Below are positions 23,532-32,896 of a DNA stretch of 64,000 nucleotides, piece by piece (positions within the stretch are counted from its first letter, which is position 1; every line of letters begins with the position of its first letter). Under the pieces are notes generated by a model. That model was not told the origin of the DNA, ran no database searches, and saw only the letters and a program-made list of their open reading frames with translations. Origin of the DNA: Phosphoribacter sp037045045 (GTDB lineage Bacteria > Actinomycetota > Actinomycetes > Actinomycetales > Dermatophilaceae); the NCBI GenBank assembly GCA_037045045.1, contig JBAOHL010000002.1, positions 1-64,000 of the forward strand, in the 5' to 3' direction. The translations under genes and the position numbers were made by a program.

Positions 23532-25664
23532 ATGACCGGGGAGACCGAAGGCACCGTGCTCGGGCGGTGGGGGCGGTTCGTCGGTCGGCACGCCGGGATC
23601 GTTCTCGTCCTTTGGCTGGTCGCCCTCGCCGGGGCCGCGGCATACGGGGGCAACGTCGTCGACCGGCTCGGCACCCAGGGCGACTACGACGAGTCGGCCG
23701 ACTCGTGGCACAGTTACGAACTGCTCCAGCGTGACTTCCGGGACGCCAGCCCGGACATCACCGTCGTCTACTCCAGCGACACGCTCACCGTCGCGGACCC
23801 GCAGTTCCGCGACGCCGTCCGGGCCGTCGTCGCCGGCCTGCCGCCGAGGCTCGTCCCCAAGGTCGTCAACGGCCTGGACACCCCCGCATCGATGGGTCTG
23901 GTCAGCCCGGACGGACACGCTGTGCAGGTGTGGGTCTCGCTGCCGACGGCCGAGGTGGACAAGGTCTTCGCGGCCTACCGAGAGGTCCGGCCGCTGTTGT
24001 CGGCCAAGGGAATCCGCACCGACCTGGCCGGCCTCGTCCCGATGGGCGAGGACGTGACATCGGGTTTCAGCCGTGACTCCGCGCATGCGGAGGCGCTCGC
24101 GCTGCCGGCCGTCGCCCTGCTCAGTCTCTTCGTCTTCGGCTCGGTCGTCTCGGCGCTGCTGCCCTCGCTCGTCGGTGCGGTCGCGGTGGTCGTCGCGCTG
24201 GCCACCCTGCGCGTCGCCACCGAAATCACCACCGTGGCCAGCTACGCGCTCATGGTCGTCTCGCTGCTCGGGCTCGGGCTCGCGATCGACTACACCCTGT
24301 TCGTCGTCACCCGTTTCCGAGAGGAGCTCGGCGGGCGTCGGGGCAGGGCCGCAGCCGTCGCCGCCATGGGACCCACGATGGCCACTGCTGGACGCACCGT
24401 CATCGTCTCGGCGTTCATCGTCGCGACGTCGATGGCCGGCCTGCTCGTCTTCCCGCTCATCGGCATCCACTCCATCGCCTACGGCGCGATCCCGGCGGTG
24501 CTCGGGGCCATGGTCGCGGCGGTCACCCTGCTCCCGGCCGTCTTGGTCCTGCTCAGCCACCGGGTCGACGCCTGGCGACTGCCCTGGACCGCCCGCCACG
24601 CCATCGTGGGAACGGCGGCCGACGACCCCGGAGTCTGGTCCCGCGTCGCCTACCGGGTCATGCGCAGGCCGTGGACCTACCTCGTCGCGGTCTCGACGCT
24701 CCTGCTCGCGCTCGCTGCACCGTTCCTCGGAGTGCGCTGGGGATCCGCGGACGAGCAACTGCTGCCCGCCGACGCGCCCAGCCGGGTCGCCCAACAGGTC
24801 TACGCGCAGCACTTCGGTGGTACCCAGACCTGGGGGTACGTCATGGTCGAGGGCGCCACACCCGCTTCGACCACCGACTATCTGGGCGCCCTGGCCACCG
24901 TCCCGGGCGTCACCCGGGTCACGGTGCTCGGGACCAACCCGACCAGCGGCGTGACCTTCGCGTCCCTCACGTGGGCGGGAACCGCCCAGAGCGAATCGTC
25001 GCAGCAGATGGTCCGTTCCTTGCGCGCCGTTCCCGTGACCGGCGCCGGCGCGGCATACCTCGGCGGGCCCAGCGCCCTCACCGTCGACCAACTCCACCTC
25101 GTGGGCCAACGGCTGCCCTGGATGCTCGTCGCGGTCGCCGGGTCGATGTTCCTGCTGCTCGGCGCGGCGTTCCGGTCAATCCTGTTGCCGCTCAAGGCGA
25201 TCGTCACCACCCTCGTGTCGATCACCGCGTCGTACGGTGTCGTCACGTGGGTCTTCCAGGACGGGCACCTGTCCGGGATGCTCGGCTTCGACCCGCCGGG
25301 CTACCTCGAAGTGAGCACGCCGATCATCATGGCCGCCGTCCTCTTCGGGCTGTCGATGGACTACGAGGTGTTCCTGCTGTCCAGGGTCAAGGAGGAATGG
25401 GACCGCACCGGGGACAACACCCTCGCCGTCGCCCATGGCCTGGCGCGGACCGGCCGGATCATCACTGGGGCGGCGCTGCTGCTCGGCGTCGTCATCGGCG
25501 CCTTCGTCTCCTCGGGCATCGTCATCGCCAAGATGATCGGCTTGGGCATGCTCGTCGCGGTGCTGCTCGACGCCACCGTCGTGCGGGGGCTGCTCGTCCC
25601 GGCAGCGATGCGGTTGCTCGGCCGGTGGAACTGGTGGCTGCCGTCGGTGCGGCGGCGAGTCTGA
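23532..25664 (+). CDS. MMPL-family (RND) membrane transporter
   Basis: 710 residues with the two-fold MMPL architecture: membrane helix (HAGIVLVLWLVALAGAAAYG), large extracytoplasmic porter loop, a cluster of five to six helices, then the same again. Each half has the proton-relay Asp-Tyr motif, GLAIDYTLFVVTRFREEL and GLSMDYEVFLLSRVKEEW. Actinobacterial MMPL proteins export lipids, polyketides or drugs with the proton gradient. The likely control by the neighbouring TetR protein suggests a drug or metabolite efflux role. GGAGAAG lies just before the ATG. Confidence 0.9.
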   Translation: MTGETEGTVLGRWGRFVGRHAGIVLVLWLVALAGAAAYGGNVVDRLGTQGDYDESADSWHSYELLQRDFRDASPDITVVYSSDTLTVADPQFRDAVRAVVAGLPPRLVPKVVNGLDTPASMGLVSPDGHAVQVWVSLPTAEVDKVFAAYREVRPLLSAKGIRTDLAGLVPMGEDVTSGFSRDSAHAEALALPAVALLSLFVFGSVVSALLPSLVGAVAVVVALATLRVATEITTVASYALMVVSLLGLGLAIDYTLFVVTRFREELGGRRGRAAAVAAMGPTMATAGRTVIVSAFIVATSMAGLLVFPLIGIHSIAYGAIPAVLGAMVAAVTLLPAVLVLLSHRVDAWRLPWTARHAIVGTAADDPGVWSRVAYRVMRRPWTYLVAVSTLLLALAAPFLGVRWGSADEQLLPADAPSRVAQQVYAQHFGGTQTWGYVMVEGATPASTTDYLGALATVPGVTRVTVLGTNPTSGVTFASLTWAGTAQSESSQQMVRSLRAVPVTGAGAAYLGGPSALTVDQLHLVGQRLPWMLVAVAGSMFLLLGAAFRSILLPLKAIVTTLVSITASYGVVTWVFQDGHLSGMLGFDPPGYLEVSTPIIMAAVLFGLSMDYEVFLLSRVKEEWDRTGDNTLAVAHGLARTGRIITGAALLLGVVIGAFVSSGIVIAKMIGLGMLVAVLLDATVVRGLLVPAAMRLLGRWNWWLPSVRRRV

Positions 25665-25702
25665 GCCGAGCCGGACGGCGGGCTTCGCCCGGTGCGCTCG
25701 GC
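25665..25702. terminator. Bidirectional hairpin between convergent genes
   Basis: GCCGAG (25665-25670) pairs with CTCGGC (25697-25702), and inside it CGGGC-TTCG-CCCG-type sequence (about 25679-25691) forms a UUCG-capped stem. It begins immediately after the MMPL stop and serves the convergent PH-like gene as well. No T-run. Confidence 0.5.
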
Positions 25703-25735
25703 CGGTCCCTCGTACTCTGCGGCCAGGCCCCCGGG

Positions 25736-26344
25736 TCAGCTCAGGGCCGCGATGACCATCCCGGCTATCGGCGCGAGGACCAACGCGAGGTCGAGGTAGT
25801 CCCAGCGTCGCACGACGGCCGCCTCGGCCGGTGCGAGCACCTGGCCGTCCGCGACGCGCTGAGCCCATCTGTCGCGGGCCGCCTCGACCGTGCGCGCCAC
25901 CGACGAGGCGGTGGTGCGCTCGGGTCGCGGACCCTCCAACTCGGGAAAACCCTTCCCGCCGCGCCCGCCGAACGGACCGGTCACCGTTCCCTGCGTTCGC
26001 CGGTCGCGATGCGAGGAGATCGCCCACACCGTGACCACGCTCCGGCCGTCGTAGATCTGCAGGTTCCACCTGTCCCAACAGTCTTCGACCCGCGACCACG
26101 GGATGGACACCCGACGGGCCGGGTTGTTGACGATGACCCCACCGGCGTGAATGACGAGGCTCGGTCGCACGAGCAGGACGAACGAGAGGGTGGCAACCCC
26201 CACCACACCGGACGCCACGCCCAACCGCAGCGACCCCCACGAGGCGATCAGGGCGGTGGCGCAGGCGAGGATCGCGCAGACACCGAGCAGGACCGACCCC
26301 CGTTGGCGCACGACGGTCGCGTCGTCAGGTGTCCCCAGTGCCAC
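25736..26344 (-). CDS. PH-domain-like membrane protein
   Basis: 202 residues from GTG 26344. Two membrane helices near the N-terminus (VLLGVCAILACATALIASWG and VASGVVGVATLSFVLLV) precede a bacterial PH-like beta domain (VIHAGGVIVNNPARRVSIPW, then SRVEDCWDRWNLQIYDGRSV), and a last hydrophobic helix YLDLALVLAPIAGMVIAAL closes the protein. This layout is common in actinobacterial membrane proteins of unknown role. An upstream GTG (near 26430) would overlap the divergent deoC promoter, so I prefer this start. Confidence 0.55.
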   Translation of the reverse strand: MALGTPDDATVVRQRGSVLLGVCAILACATALIASWGSLRLGVASGVVGVATLSFVLLVRPSLVIHAGGVIVNNPARRVSIPWSRVEDCWDRWNLQIYDGRSVVTVWAISSHRDRRTQGTVTGPFGGRGGKGFPELEGPRPERTTASSVARTVEAARDRWAQRVADGQVLAPAEAAVVRRWDYLDLALVLAPIAGMVIAALS

Positions 26345-26420
26345 CGCTTCATCATCACATGCGAGAGGACCGGCTTCGTGACGACGTGGCTTCCGACCGC
26401 GCCCCGGGACGACGGCGCCG

Positions 26421-26426
26421 TACACT
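26421..26426 (+). promoter_or_regulatory. -10 box of deoC
   Basis: TACACT ends 6 nt before the GTG at 26433. No ribosome-binding site is visible, so the transcript is probably leaderless. Confidence 0.4.
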
Positions 26427-26432
26427 CCAGCG

Positions 26433-27407
26433 GTGACCATTGCCGTCGCGACCGACGCCACGGCCCGGGCCCGCGACCTAGTCGGGGTCTCGAGGCTGAC
26501 CAATGCCGCTCTCACCCGGTGGGTGCACGGGCTGCCCGGGGTCGACCAGGTGGGCGTCGAGGCCCGCGCCGCCGGGCTGGCAGCGCGCTCGATCAAAGGC
26601 CCGGCCAAGGCCTGGGCCATCGACACGGCGATCTCGATGATCGACCTCACGACGCTGGAGGGATCCGACACCCCGGGCAAGGTCCGCTCCTTGTGCGCCA
26701 AGGCCCTCCTGCCCGACCCGACCGACCCGGACACCCCTCGGACCGCGGCGGTCTGCGTCTACGGAGACCTCGTCGGGGTAGCCCGAGCGGCTTTGGGCGA
26801 CAGCGGAGTTCGCGTTGCGGCGGTCGCGACGGCCTTCCCCTCCGGACGAGCCGGTATGCCGGTCAAGCTCGCCGACACCCGGGCGGCGGTCGCCGCGGGG
26901 GCCGACGAGATCGACATGGTCATCGACCGCGGGGCCTTCCTGGCCGGTGGGTACCTGCACGTCTTCGACGAGATCGCCGCGGTCAAGGCCGCGTGCGGCG
27001 AGGCGCACCTCAAGGTCATCCTCGAGACGGGCGAACTGGCCACGTACGACAACGTCCGTCGGGCTTCGTGGCTGGCCATGCTCGCCGGGGCCGACGTCGT
27101 CAAGACCTCCACCGGCAAGATCTCGCCCGCGGCGACCCTGCCGGTCACCCTCGTCATGCTCCACGCCGTGCGCGACTGGCACGAGCTCACCGGCAGGCGG
27201 GTCGGCGTCAAGGCCGCCGGCGGCATCCGCACGACGAAGGAGGCGCTGCGTTACCTCGTCGTCGTCGACGAGGTAGCCGGCCCGGAGTGGCTGACCCCCG
27301 ACGGGTTCCGGTTCGGCGCGTCGAGCCTGCTCGGCGACCTCGTCCTGCAGCGCCAGCGCCTGCGCATCGGCGCGTACTCCGGTCCCGACTACGTGACGAT
27401 CGACTAG
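26433..27407 (+). CDS. deoC: Deoxyribose-phosphate aldolase
   Basis: 324 residues, the longer actinobacterial form. It cleaves 2-deoxyribose-5-phosphate to glyceraldehyde-3-phosphate and acetaldehyde. The Schiff-base lysine region GADVVKTSTGKISPAATL, the second conserved lysine VGVKAAGGIRTTKEALRYL and the EIDMVIDRGAFLAGGY segment are intact; ASSLLGDLVLQ ends the barrel. It is followed after 7 nt by an aldehyde dehydrogenase gene, which would oxidise the acetaldehyde. GTG start chosen by the -10 box spacing. Confidence 0.92.
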   Translation: MTIAVATDATARARDLVGVSRLTNAALTRWVHGLPGVDQVGVEARAAGLAARSIKGPAKAWAIDTAISMIDLTTLEGSDTPGKVRSLCAKALLPDPTDPDTPRTAAVCVYGDLVGVARAALGDSGVRVAAVATAFPSGRAGMPVKLADTRAAVAAGADEIDMVIDRGAFLAGGYLHVFDEIAAVKAACGEAHLKVILETGELATYDNVRRASWLAMLAGADVVKTSTGKISPAATLPVTLVMLHAVRDWHELTGRRVGVKAAGGIRTTKEALRYLVVVDEVAGPEWLTPDGFRFGASSLLGDLVLQRQRLRIGAYSGPDYVTID

Positions 27408-27414
27408 GACGAGG

Positions 27415-28860
27415 ATGCCCACCTTCGACTATGCGCCGGCGCCCGAGTCCAGGGCCGTCGTCGACCTGCGGCCGTCCTACGGCCTGTTCGTCGGGGGTCG
27501 GTTCGTCGCCGGCACCGGCGGGTCCTTCCCCACCGTCGACCCGGCCACCGAGCAGGTCCTCGCGCAGGTGTGCGAGGCCAGCCCGGCCGACGTCGACGGC
27601 GCGGTGCGGGCCGCGCGCGCGGCATACCGCGGGGTCTGGGGTCGGATGTCCGGGCGCGACCGCGGTAAGTACCTCTTCCGCATCGCCCGGCTCATGCAGG
27701 AACGCTCCCGCGAGCTCGCCGTCGTGGAGACCCTCGACAACGGCAAGCCCATCAAGGAAAGCCGCGACGTCGACATCCCTCTCGCCGCGGCGCACTTCTT
27801 CTACCACGCGGGGTGGGCCGACAAGCTCGGATATGCCGGGTACGGACCCGACCCGAGGCCGGTCGGGGTGGTCGGCCAGGTCATCCCGTGGAACTTCCCG
27901 TTGCTCATGCTCGCGTGGAAGATCGCCCCCGCCCTGGCCTGCGGCAACACCGTCGTCCTCAAGCCGGCCGAGACGACGCCGCTCACCGCGTTGGTGTTCG
28001 CCCAGATCTGCCAACAGGCCGACCTACCGCCCGGGGTGGTCAACATCGTCACCGGAGCCGGGCCGACCGGCCAGGCCCTCGTCGAGCACCCGGACGTCGA
28101 CAAGGTCGCGTTCACCGGCTCGACCGAGGTGGGCCGGCTCATCGCCCGCGCCGTCGCCGGCACCCGCAAACGCGCGACCCTCGAACTCGGTGGCAAGGCG
28201 GCGAACATCGTCTTCGACGACGCTCCGCTCGACGAGACCGTCGAGGGGATCGTCAACGGGATCTACTTCAACCAGGGTCATGTCTGCTGCGCCGGTTCGC
28301 GGCTGCTCGTCCAGGAGTCGATCCACGACGAGCTCGTCCGGCGCCTGCAGCGACGCCTCACCCGGATCCGGGTGGGCGACCCGATGGACAAGAACACCGA
28401 CCTCGGGGCGATCAACTCGGCGGTCCAGCTCGAGCGCGTCCGCGCGCTGAGCGCCGCCGGGGAGGCCGAAGGCGCCCAACGGTGGTCGCCGCCGACCCCG
28501 CTGCCCGAACGCGGGTACTGGTTCCCGCCGACGATGTTCATCGGTGTCGCCCAGACCCACCGGATCGCCCAGGAGGAGATCTTCGGACCCGTCCTGTCCG
28601 TGCTGACGTTCCGCACTCCCGCCGAGGCCGTCGCCAAGGCGAACAACACCCCGTACGGCCTGTCCGCCGGGGTGTGGACCGAGAAGGGCTCGCGGATCCT
28701 CTGGATGGCTGACCGGCTGCGCGCCGGAGTGGTGTGGGCCAACACGTTCAACCAGTTCGACCCGACGTCGCCGTTCGGCGGCTACAAGGAGTCCGGTTAC
28801 GGTCGGGAGGGCGGGCGGCACGGCCTGGCCGGATACCTCACGACGGGAGGCACCTGGTGA
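27415..28860 (+). CDS. Aldehyde dehydrogenase
   Basis: 481 residues, full length. NAD site VIPWNFPLLMLAWKIAPALA and TGSTEVGRLIARA, catalytic Glu in TLELGGKAANIVFDDA, and catalytic Cys in FNQGHVCCAGSRLLVQ are intact. The C-terminal KESGYGREGGRHGLAGYL is typical. Directly after deoC, it most likely oxidises the acetaldehyde from deoxyribose degradation to acetate. It overlaps the next gene by 4 nt (GTGA). Confidence 0.92.
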   Translation: MPTFDYAPAPESRAVVDLRPSYGLFVGGRFVAGTGGSFPTVDPATEQVLAQVCEASPADVDGAVRAARAAYRGVWGRMSGRDRGKYLFRIARLMQERSRELAVVETLDNGKPIKESRDVDIPLAAAHFFYHAGWADKLGYAGYGPDPRPVGVVGQVIPWNFPLLMLAWKIAPALACGNTVVLKPAETTPLTALVFAQICQQADLPPGVVNIVTGAGPTGQALVEHPDVDKVAFTGSTEVGRLIARAVAGTRKRATLELGGKAANIVFDDAPLDETVEGIVNGIYFNQGHVCCAGSRLLVQESIHDELVRRLQRRLTRIRVGDPMDKNTDLGAINSAVQLERVRALSAAGEAEGAQRWSPPTPLPERGYWFPPTMFIGVAQTHRIAQEEIFGPVLSVLTFRTPAEAVAKANNTPYGLSAGVWTEKGSRILWMADRLRAGVVWANTFNQFDPTSPFGGYKESGYGREGGRHGLAGYLTTGGTW

Positions 28861-29765
28861 GCGCCCACGTCGAGGTCCGCAGAACGGCCAAGCTCTCCAT
28901 CGGTGGAGCGTTCCCGCGCAGCGAGTCCGGCCGCTCGTATGCCGTGTACGCCGCGACCGGCCGCGGTGGCCGACCAGGCGCCTTCCTCGCCAACGCAGCC
29001 CAGGCTTCGCGCAAGGACGCCCGCGACGCGGTCGTCGCGGCGCGGGCGGCCTTCCCCGGCTGGTCGGGGGCTACGGCGTACAACCGGGGTCAGGTGCTCT
29101 ACCGCGTCGCCGAGATCCTCCAGGGGCGGGCCGGGCAACTCGCCGACGAGGTCGCCGCGGCCGAGGGGCTCACCCCCGCCCGGGCTCGGGCCGCCGTCGA
29201 GGCGAGCATCGACCGCTGGGTCTGGTATGCCGGGTGGTCCGACAAGCTCGCCCAGGTCCTCGGCGGGCTCAACCCGGTCGCCGGGCCGTTCTTCGACGTC
29301 TCGGTGCCCGAACCGACCGGCGTCGTCGCCGTCCTCGCGCCGCAACGGTCCGCACTCTTGGGCCTGACCAGCGTGCTCGCCCCCGTCCTCGTCGGCGGCA
29401 ACACGTGTGTCGTCCTGGCCAGCCAACAGCGACCGCTGCCCGCGGTGACCCTCGCCGAGGTCCTCGCGACGGCCGACGTGCCGGGCGGGGTCGCCAACGT
29501 CCTCACCGGGACGACCGCCGAGGTGGCGCCCTGGTTGGCCAGCCACCGGGACGTCAACGGCCTGGACCTCACGGGAGCAGCAGGCGCGGCCGACGTGGAG
29601 TGGGGGGCCCTGGAGGCCGCTGCCGCCGACACGCTCAAGCGGGTGGTGCGTCCGGGCGGCACCGGCCCCGACGCGGTGGAGCCGGACTGGAGCGCCGAAC
29701 CCGGGCTAGCTCGGATCGCCGCGTTCCTCGAAACGAAGACGGTCTGGCACCCCAAGGGTCAATGA
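28857..29765 (+). CDS. Truncated aldehyde-dehydrogenase-like protein without catalytic residues
   Basis: 302 residues from GTG 28857, overlapping the full-length enzyme gene. It covers only the N-terminal and part of the nucleotide-binding region of the family (FPGWSGATAYNRGQVLYRVA; PTGVVAVLAPQRSALLGLTS, matching the 'PWNFP' region). It replaces the catalytic Glu and Cys parts with a short tail ending FLETKTVWHPKGQ, a motif normally seen near the end of the family. So the middle third appears internally deleted while the end is kept. A non-catalytic partner or regulatory subunit of the preceding enzyme is the best guess; deoC-aldehyde dehydrogenase-short aldehyde dehydrogenase clusters recur in actinobacteria. 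Confidence 0.75.
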   Translation: MSAHVEVRRTAKLSIGGAFPRSESGRSYAVYAATGRGGRPGAFLANAAQASRKDARDAVVAARAAFPGWSGATAYNRGQVLYRVAEILQGRAGQLADEVAAAEGLTPARARAAVEASIDRWVWYAGWSDKLAQVLGGLNPVAGPFFDVSVPEPTGVVAVLAPQRSALLGLTSVLAPVLVGGNTCVVLASQQRPLPAVTLAEVLATADVPGGVANVLTGTTAEVAPWLASHRDVNGLDLTGAAGAADVEWGALEAAAADTLKRVVRPGGTGPDAVEPDWSAEPGLARIAAFLETKTVWHPKGQ

Positions 29766-29842
29766 CCGCCCGGTCCGCGTCGTGCCGCTCCCGCGTGGAA
29801 GGCCGTGCGGCCGGCATCTGCTGAAGCGCCCTGGTACGTTTC

Positions 29843-29878
29843 GCAGTACAGCCGTGCGGAGCAGTACAGCCGTGCGGA
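29843..29878 (+). repeat. Perfect 18-bp tandem duplication
   Basis: GCAGTACAGCCGTGCGGA occurs twice head to tail (29843-29860, 29861-29878) in the 160-bp gap upstream of the membrane gene at 29929. It could be a recent slippage product or a paired binding site. The rest of the gap holds nothing recognisable. Confidence 0.7.
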
Positions 29879-29928
29879 CCAGACAGGGGTGAGCGCGTGC
29901 GGGGTCGGGCCGACAGGGGGGGCCACGG

Positions 29929-30984
29929 ATGAGCGGGTTCGGGCCGGCACCCGGGCCGGCCACGAACGACACACCGCGCCGCCCGCCGTCCTACCTCCCG
30001 CCGGGCGGGCTCGGCTCGCCCAGCGGGCGGACGGCCGCCCGCCGGTATGCCGTGACCGCCTCGCATCGGCCCGGCATCATCCCCCTCAGGCCGCTCGGTG
30101 TGGGGGACGTGTTCGACGCGGCGACGAAGCACACCCGCCGCAACCCCGGCACGGTCCTCGGCTTGTCCTCGCTGACCAACGCCGCGGCGCTCGTGCCGGC
30201 CGTCCTGGTCGGGATCCTCGTCCTGTCCGGGACGTGGTTCCAGCGCATCGGCGCGAGCGCCGTCCTCAGTCCTCAGACGGCCGGGACGCTGCTGTTGATG
30301 GCGGGCACGGCATACGCGAGCTTCGCCCTGACCGGCCTGCTGGCCCTCGCCGTCGGCGAAGCGGTCCTCGGCCGCCGCGTCGAGTTCACCGAGGCGCGGC
30401 GGGCCGTCGGCCGTCGGCTGCTGCCGGCACTGGCCGTGGCACTGGTCCCGTGCGCCGCGCTCACCGTCCCGTGGGTCGTGCTGGTGTTCGGACTGGCCTT
30501 GGCCTCGCGCGGATCGGACGCGACCGTTGCGCTCGTGCTGCTCGTGCTCGGCGCCGTCGTCGCCGTAACGGTGACCTGGTTAGTGCCCAAGGTCATCCTC
30601 GCCCCACCGGCGCTGATGCTCGAGGGCCTCGGGGTGCGCGCTGCGGTCCGCCGGGCGTGGCTCCTCTCGCGCGGGCGTTACTGGTCGCTCCTGCTCGTCA
30701 CCCTGCTCGCCGGAGCACTCGGCGCTCTGCTGTTCTTCGTCCTCCAGTTGCCGCTGGCCATCCTCGGCTCGCTGCTCGTCGACCTACTCAACCTGCCCTA
30801 CCCAATGCGTCCCGGCGCCAGCCAGATCGTCACGGCCCTGTCGACGCTGGGCTCCGCGGTGATCGTCACGCCGTTCCTCGCGACGACCGTGATCCTCCAA
30901 TATGTCGATGCCCGGATGCGCAAGGAAGGTCTCGACCTCGTCCTGCTGCGCCGGGCGACCACTCGCACCGGGGCAGACAGATGA
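29929..30984 (+). CDS. Polytopic membrane protein, first gene of the MoxR-type operon
   Basis: 351 residues. A Pro-rich cytoplasmic start (PGPATNDTPRRPPSYLPPG), then IIPLRPLGVGDVFDAATKHT (a motif typical of actinobacterial GlpQ-membrane-domain-like proteins) and about six to seven membrane helices, among them VLLVLGAVVAVTVTWLVPKV and GALGALLFFVLQLPLAILGS. Function unknown. It begins an operon with 4-nt overlaps through the DUF4129, DUF4350 and MoxR genes. Confidence 0.7.
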   Translation: MSGFGPAPGPATNDTPRRPPSYLPPGGLGSPSGRTAARRYAVTASHRPGIIPLRPLGVGDVFDAATKHTRRNPGTVLGLSSLTNAAALVPAVLVGILVLSGTWFQRIGASAVLSPQTAGTLLLMAGTAYASFALTGLLALAVGEAVLGRRVEFTEARRAVGRRLLPALAVALVPCAALTVPWVVLVFGLALASRGSDATVALVLLVLGAVVAVTVTWLVPKVILAPPALMLEGLGVRAAVRRAWLLSRGRYWSLLLVTLLAGALGALLFFVLQLPLAILGSLLVDLLNLPYPMRPGASQIVTALSTLGSAVIVTPFLATTVILQYVDARMRKEGLDLVLLRRATTRTGADR

Positions 30985-31685
30985 GGTTCGGTATCGACCC
31001 GAGCGGCCCTGAGGCGCGCCAATGGGTGCTCGACGAATTGGGCAAGGACGACTACCACGACGGGCGTTCGCTCTTCGAGCGCCTCATGCGGTGGCTGGCC
31101 GAGCAGTTCGCCCGGCTCCAACCAGAGCAGTCGGAAGGCCCCGACATCGGGGTCCCGCCGGTTGTCGTCGCCTTGCTCACCCTCGTCATCCTGGCGGCCG
31201 TCGTGTGGCTGTTGACGAGACTGCGGGCCGACCGGCGGACCGCCGGCGAGCCCGAGGCCGTCCTCGGCGACTCGACGCTGACGTCGACGCAGTTCCGCGA
31301 TCGCGGGGCCGCCGCGTTGCGCGAGGGTCGCTACGCGGATGCCGTCGTCCACTACACGCGCGCGATGGCCCGCGAGAGCGCCGACCGCACCCTGCTCACC
31401 GACGCCCCCTCGCTCACTGCCCACGAGATCGGTCAGCAACTCGCTGTCGTCTTTCCCGAACACGCGGGCCCGGTGGCCCGGTCCATGGACCTGTTCGACG
31501 CGGTCCGCTACGGCCGGTATGCCGCGTCCCGTCCCGACGCCGAGGCCGTCCGCGACACCGCAGACGCCCTCATGGACACCAAGCCACGGTTGCCCGAGCG
31601 ACTCACCCCGGAGTCCTGGGTCAGCGGCGCGACGACTGCGCCCGGGGAATCCGTCGTGCTCGCCGCGTTCGAGGATCGCTCGTGA
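30981..31685 (+). CDS. DUF4129 membrane protein
   Basis: 234 residues. One membrane helix near residue 60 (PPVVVALLTLVILAAVVWLL), then a cytoplasmic region with the DUF4129 pattern: FRDRGAAALREGRYADAVVH, LTDAPSLTAHEIGQQLA and MDLFDAVRYGRYAA. DUF4129 proteins regularly accompany MoxR ATPases and DUF58 proteins; some carry transglutaminase domains, this one does not. Overlaps the neighbours by 4 nt on both sides. Confidence 0.75.
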   Translation: MRFGIDPSGPEARQWVLDELGKDDYHDGRSLFERLMRWLAEQFARLQPEQSEGPDIGVPPVVVALLTLVILAAVVWLLTRLRADRRTAGEPEAVLGDSTLTSTQFRDRGAAALREGRYADAVVHYTRAMARESADRTLLTDAPSLTAHEIGQQLAVVFPEHAGPVARSMDLFDAVRYGRYAASRPDAEAVRDTADALMDTKPRLPERLTPESWVSGATTAPGESVVLAAFEDRS

Positions 31686-32896
31686 CACACGACGTGTGGC
31701 GTGACGGCGAACTCACCACCGCCGGCCTGGAACCCGACGGCGAGCCGGCTGACCACCCGCCCCTCTCTCGGCGACGACGACTGCTGGTCGTCGCGGGAGT
31801 CCTCGGGGTGCTCCTGGTCGCCGGTCTCTTCGTCACGTGGAGCGGCAAGGCCCCGGCCAGCACGACGCCCTACGACCCGGACAACCCGACGTACAACGGC
31901 TCACAAGCCCTCGCCCGGGTCCTTGCCAGCCACGGAATTCCGGTAACCGTCGCCCACGGCGAGAACGAACTGGGGCGCGCGCGCATCGACGCGGACACCA
32001 CGGTGCTCGTCACGGCCAGCGCCGAGTTGCGCGAGGCGACGATCACCTCGATGGCCTTGACCACCCACCTCGCCGGGCGCCTCGTACTCGTCCGTCCTGA
32101 GCGCCGCGTCGTCCGGCAACTAGCACCCAACGTCGCCATGCGCGATGTCGCCCATCTGTCCGGTGCCCTCGTCAGCGACTGCACGACCCCGGTCGTCCAC
32201 CCCGGCGAGCGGCTCTCCCGCTCGCAATCGGAATACCAACACCCGAGCACGACCGGCGGTTGCTTCGTCAACGACGGGTATGCCGTGCACCTCACCCTGC
32301 CAGCCGGGTCTGGCGTTGCGCCGCTGGTCCTCGTCGGCAGTACCGATCTCGTCACCAATGATCGGATTGCCGAGGAGGACAACGCGGCCGTGATGATCCG
32401 CACGCTCGGGCAGGGATCCCGGGTGGTCTGGTACATGCCCGACCTGCGGGACCTGCCGCAGACCTCCCGAGACGCGGCCGACCGGCTGTGGCCCGACTGG
32501 CTCGGCCCGATGGTCCTGCTGTGCTGCTTCGCCGTTGGCGCGGTGGTCCTCTGGCGGGCTCGGCGGCTCGGTCGGCTCGTCGTCGAGCCGTTGCCCGTCG
32601 TCGTCCGGGCGATCGAGACGACGGAGAGCCGCGGGCGCATCTACCGGCGAGCTCGCGACACCGACCGCGCGGCCACCGTGCTTCGACAGGCGAGTGCCCG
32701 TCGACTACGCGCCGCGGTAGGCCTTCCGGCGGCAACGCCCGACGAGGCCCTCATCGAGGCGGTGTCCAACGCCACGGGACGCCCCCTGGAAGGCGTCCGG
32801 ATGTTGCTCGCCGGACCCGCTCCCGTCAACGACACCGACCTGCTGCGGTTGGCTGCCGCGCTAGCGTCACTGGAGAAGGAGATCCGTCCGACATGA
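31682..32896 (+). CDS. DUF4350-domain membrane protein
   Basis: 404 residues from GTG 31682. A basic stretch RRRRLLVVAGVLGVLLVAGL leads into the first membrane helix. The extracytoplasmic part (residues ~60-270) starts YDPDNPTYNGSQALARVLAS with HGIPVTVA, the DUF4350 signature, and contains two Cys that may be disulfide-bonded. A second membrane helix (LGPMVLLCCFAVGAVVLWRA) leads to a cytoplasmic tail with RAIETTESRGRIYRRARDTD. Sits between DUF4129 and MoxR with 4-nt overlaps. Such proteins may recognise a substrate for MoxR-dependent maturation, but this is unproven. Confidence 0.75.
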   Translation: MTHDVWRDGELTTAGLEPDGEPADHPPLSRRRRLLVVAGVLGVLLVAGLFVTWSGKAPASTTPYDPDNPTYNGSQALARVLASHGIPVTVAHGENELGRARIDADTTVLVTASAELREATITSMALTTHLAGRLVLVRPERRVVRQLAPNVAMRDVAHLSGALVSDCTTPVVHPGERLSRSQSEYQHPSTTGGCFVNDGYAVHLTLPAGSGVAPLVLVGSTDLVTNDRIAEEDNAAVMIRTLGQGSRVVWYMPDLRDLPQTSRDAADRLWPDWLGPMVLLCCFAVGAVVLWRARRLGRLVVEPLPVVVRAIETTESRGRIYRRARDTDRAATVLRQASARRLRAAVGLPAATPDEALIEAVSNATGRPLEGVRMLLAGPAPVNDTDLLRLAAALASLEKEIRPT

